DNA of 64,000 nt, from assembly GCF_947497695.1 (NCBI RefSeq), contig NZ_CANMHM010000008.1, positions 47,602 to 111,601 on the forward strand, given 5' to 3'. The DNA comes from an uncultured Polaribacter sp. GTDB lineage: Bacteria; Bacteroidota; Bacteroidia; Flavobacteriales; Flavobacteriaceae. Both the position numbers and the translations under genes were made by a program. Within the stretch, counting starts at the first letter, position 1; each line of letters begins with the position of its first letter. Below are positions 63,566 to 64,000 of this stretch, piece by piece. The notes under the pieces are model-generated. The model did no database searches, was not told the DNA's origin, and saw nothing but the letters and a program-made list of their open reading frames with translations.

Positions 63566-64000
63566 TTAGGCTACTTTTTCTAAAATTTGTTGCTGCATTC
63601 TTCTTCCAATTTCTAAACAATTTGCAGTGTGGATTCCAAAGAATATCCAGAGTATTTCTGTTTTTTTTGTTTTAGCTTTTATCTTCTTTAAATGGTAGTG
63701 CTCTTTCTCTTTGCCAAAACTCCCTTCCAATCTAGTGGCTCGTTCTTTGGTTATCAATCTAGCTATTTGTAGTTGCTGTTTTCTGTGTTTTGAAGGTCTT
63801 CCTTTTGGTTTAAAATCGGTTTGTATTTTATTGGATGTTGCAAAAACTCTGTTTTTATTTGTAGCATAAATGGCATCTGCTCCAACAGTTTTTACTTTTG
63901 TTTTTGTGAGCCCTTGTGCTTTATAAATAGTGTTTTTAAACTGTGTTCCTTCATTAAAATTATCAAAACTAATACGCTGAATAAAATTGATTCCGTCAAT
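63566..64000 (-). CDS. Transposase, C-terminal part, cut by the window edge
   Basis: The minus-strand frame is open from the window edge at 64000 to a TAA at 63566 (about 144 codons seen). It has DDE-transposase features: VGADAIYATNKNR, FKPKGRPSK and RLEGSFGKEKEHYHLKK, with a conserved ERATRLEGSFG block. I place it in the IS4/IS5-like superfamily, near IS1182, from the ADAIYATNKNR and KGRPSK blocks. The IS end inside the window is not clearly marked by inverted repeats. It is probably intact on the missing side. Confidence 0.85.
   Translation of the reverse strand: MDGINFIQRISFDNFNEGTQFKNTIYKAQGLTKTKVKTVGADAIYATNKNRVFATSNKIQTDFKPKGRPSKHRKQQLQIARLITKERATRLEGSFGKEKEHYHLKKIKAKTKKTEILWIFFGIHTANCLEIGRRMQQQILEKVA

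Overview
The window looks like chromosomal DNA of a low-GC member of the Flavobacteriaceae (Bacteroidota), probably marine and close to Polaribacter or Tenacibaculum; the genus is a guess. The reasons are: strong AT richness, few recognisable Shine-Dalgarno sites, promoter -7 boxes of the form TAnnTTTG, several secreted proteins with type IX secretion (T9SS) C-terminal sorting domains, menaquinone biosynthesis, and short palindromic and interspersed repeats of a kind I associate with flavobacteria. No tRNA, rRNA or CRISPR array was recognised.

Layout. Positions 1-7.4 kb hold an SDR oxidoreductase, a transaldolase-type aldolase, menD overlapping a short CvfB-like S1 protein, a small orphan ORF, a serine-hydrolase lipoprotein and rimO. 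7.4-15.1 kb (minus strand) holds rsmB, a T9SS-exported endonuclease I and purL. 15.2-20.2 kb (plus) holds recG, cysS, yidD and lgt. 20.2-32.0 kb is filled by three tandem paralogues of about 1,260 residues, each with ten propeller-like repeats and a T9SS tail. 32-38.8 kb holds small membrane proteins, a Nudix CoA pyrophosphatase, an acyltransferase, an M1 peptidase cluster and peptidase E. 38.9-45.8 kb is a minus-strand envelope operon (tpx, dgkA, ftsK, lolA, lptF/G, ribB) in which RibB carries a decayed GTP cyclohydrolase II domain. 45.9-55.9 kb holds a MATE transporter, a cyclophilin-FKBP fusion, an outer-membrane protein with threefold internal repetition, prfC, a cyclophilin lipoprotein and an idi / PTPS / kdsB / HAD run. 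55.9-57.5 kb is an ECF sigma operon with a membrane-anchored probable anti-sigma factor and a Spy-like exported protein.

The most interesting block is 60,154-63,349: four tightly packed genes encoding a coiled-coil protein, a protein with a probable longin/roadblock-like module, a Ras-like small GTPase lacking the usual catalytic glutamine, and a soluble hybrid histidine kinase. The first two proteins share an N-terminal motif. I read this as a candidate GTPase-plus-phosphorelay switch of unknown output. The window ends in a partial IS transposase.

Intergenic DNA is rich in repeats: two copies of a roughly 90-nt element with a covarying hairpin, a second multi-stem element, GCTAAnn heptamer arrays, several long palindromes, and good intrinsic terminators. 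Family assignments come from motif recognition without database searches.
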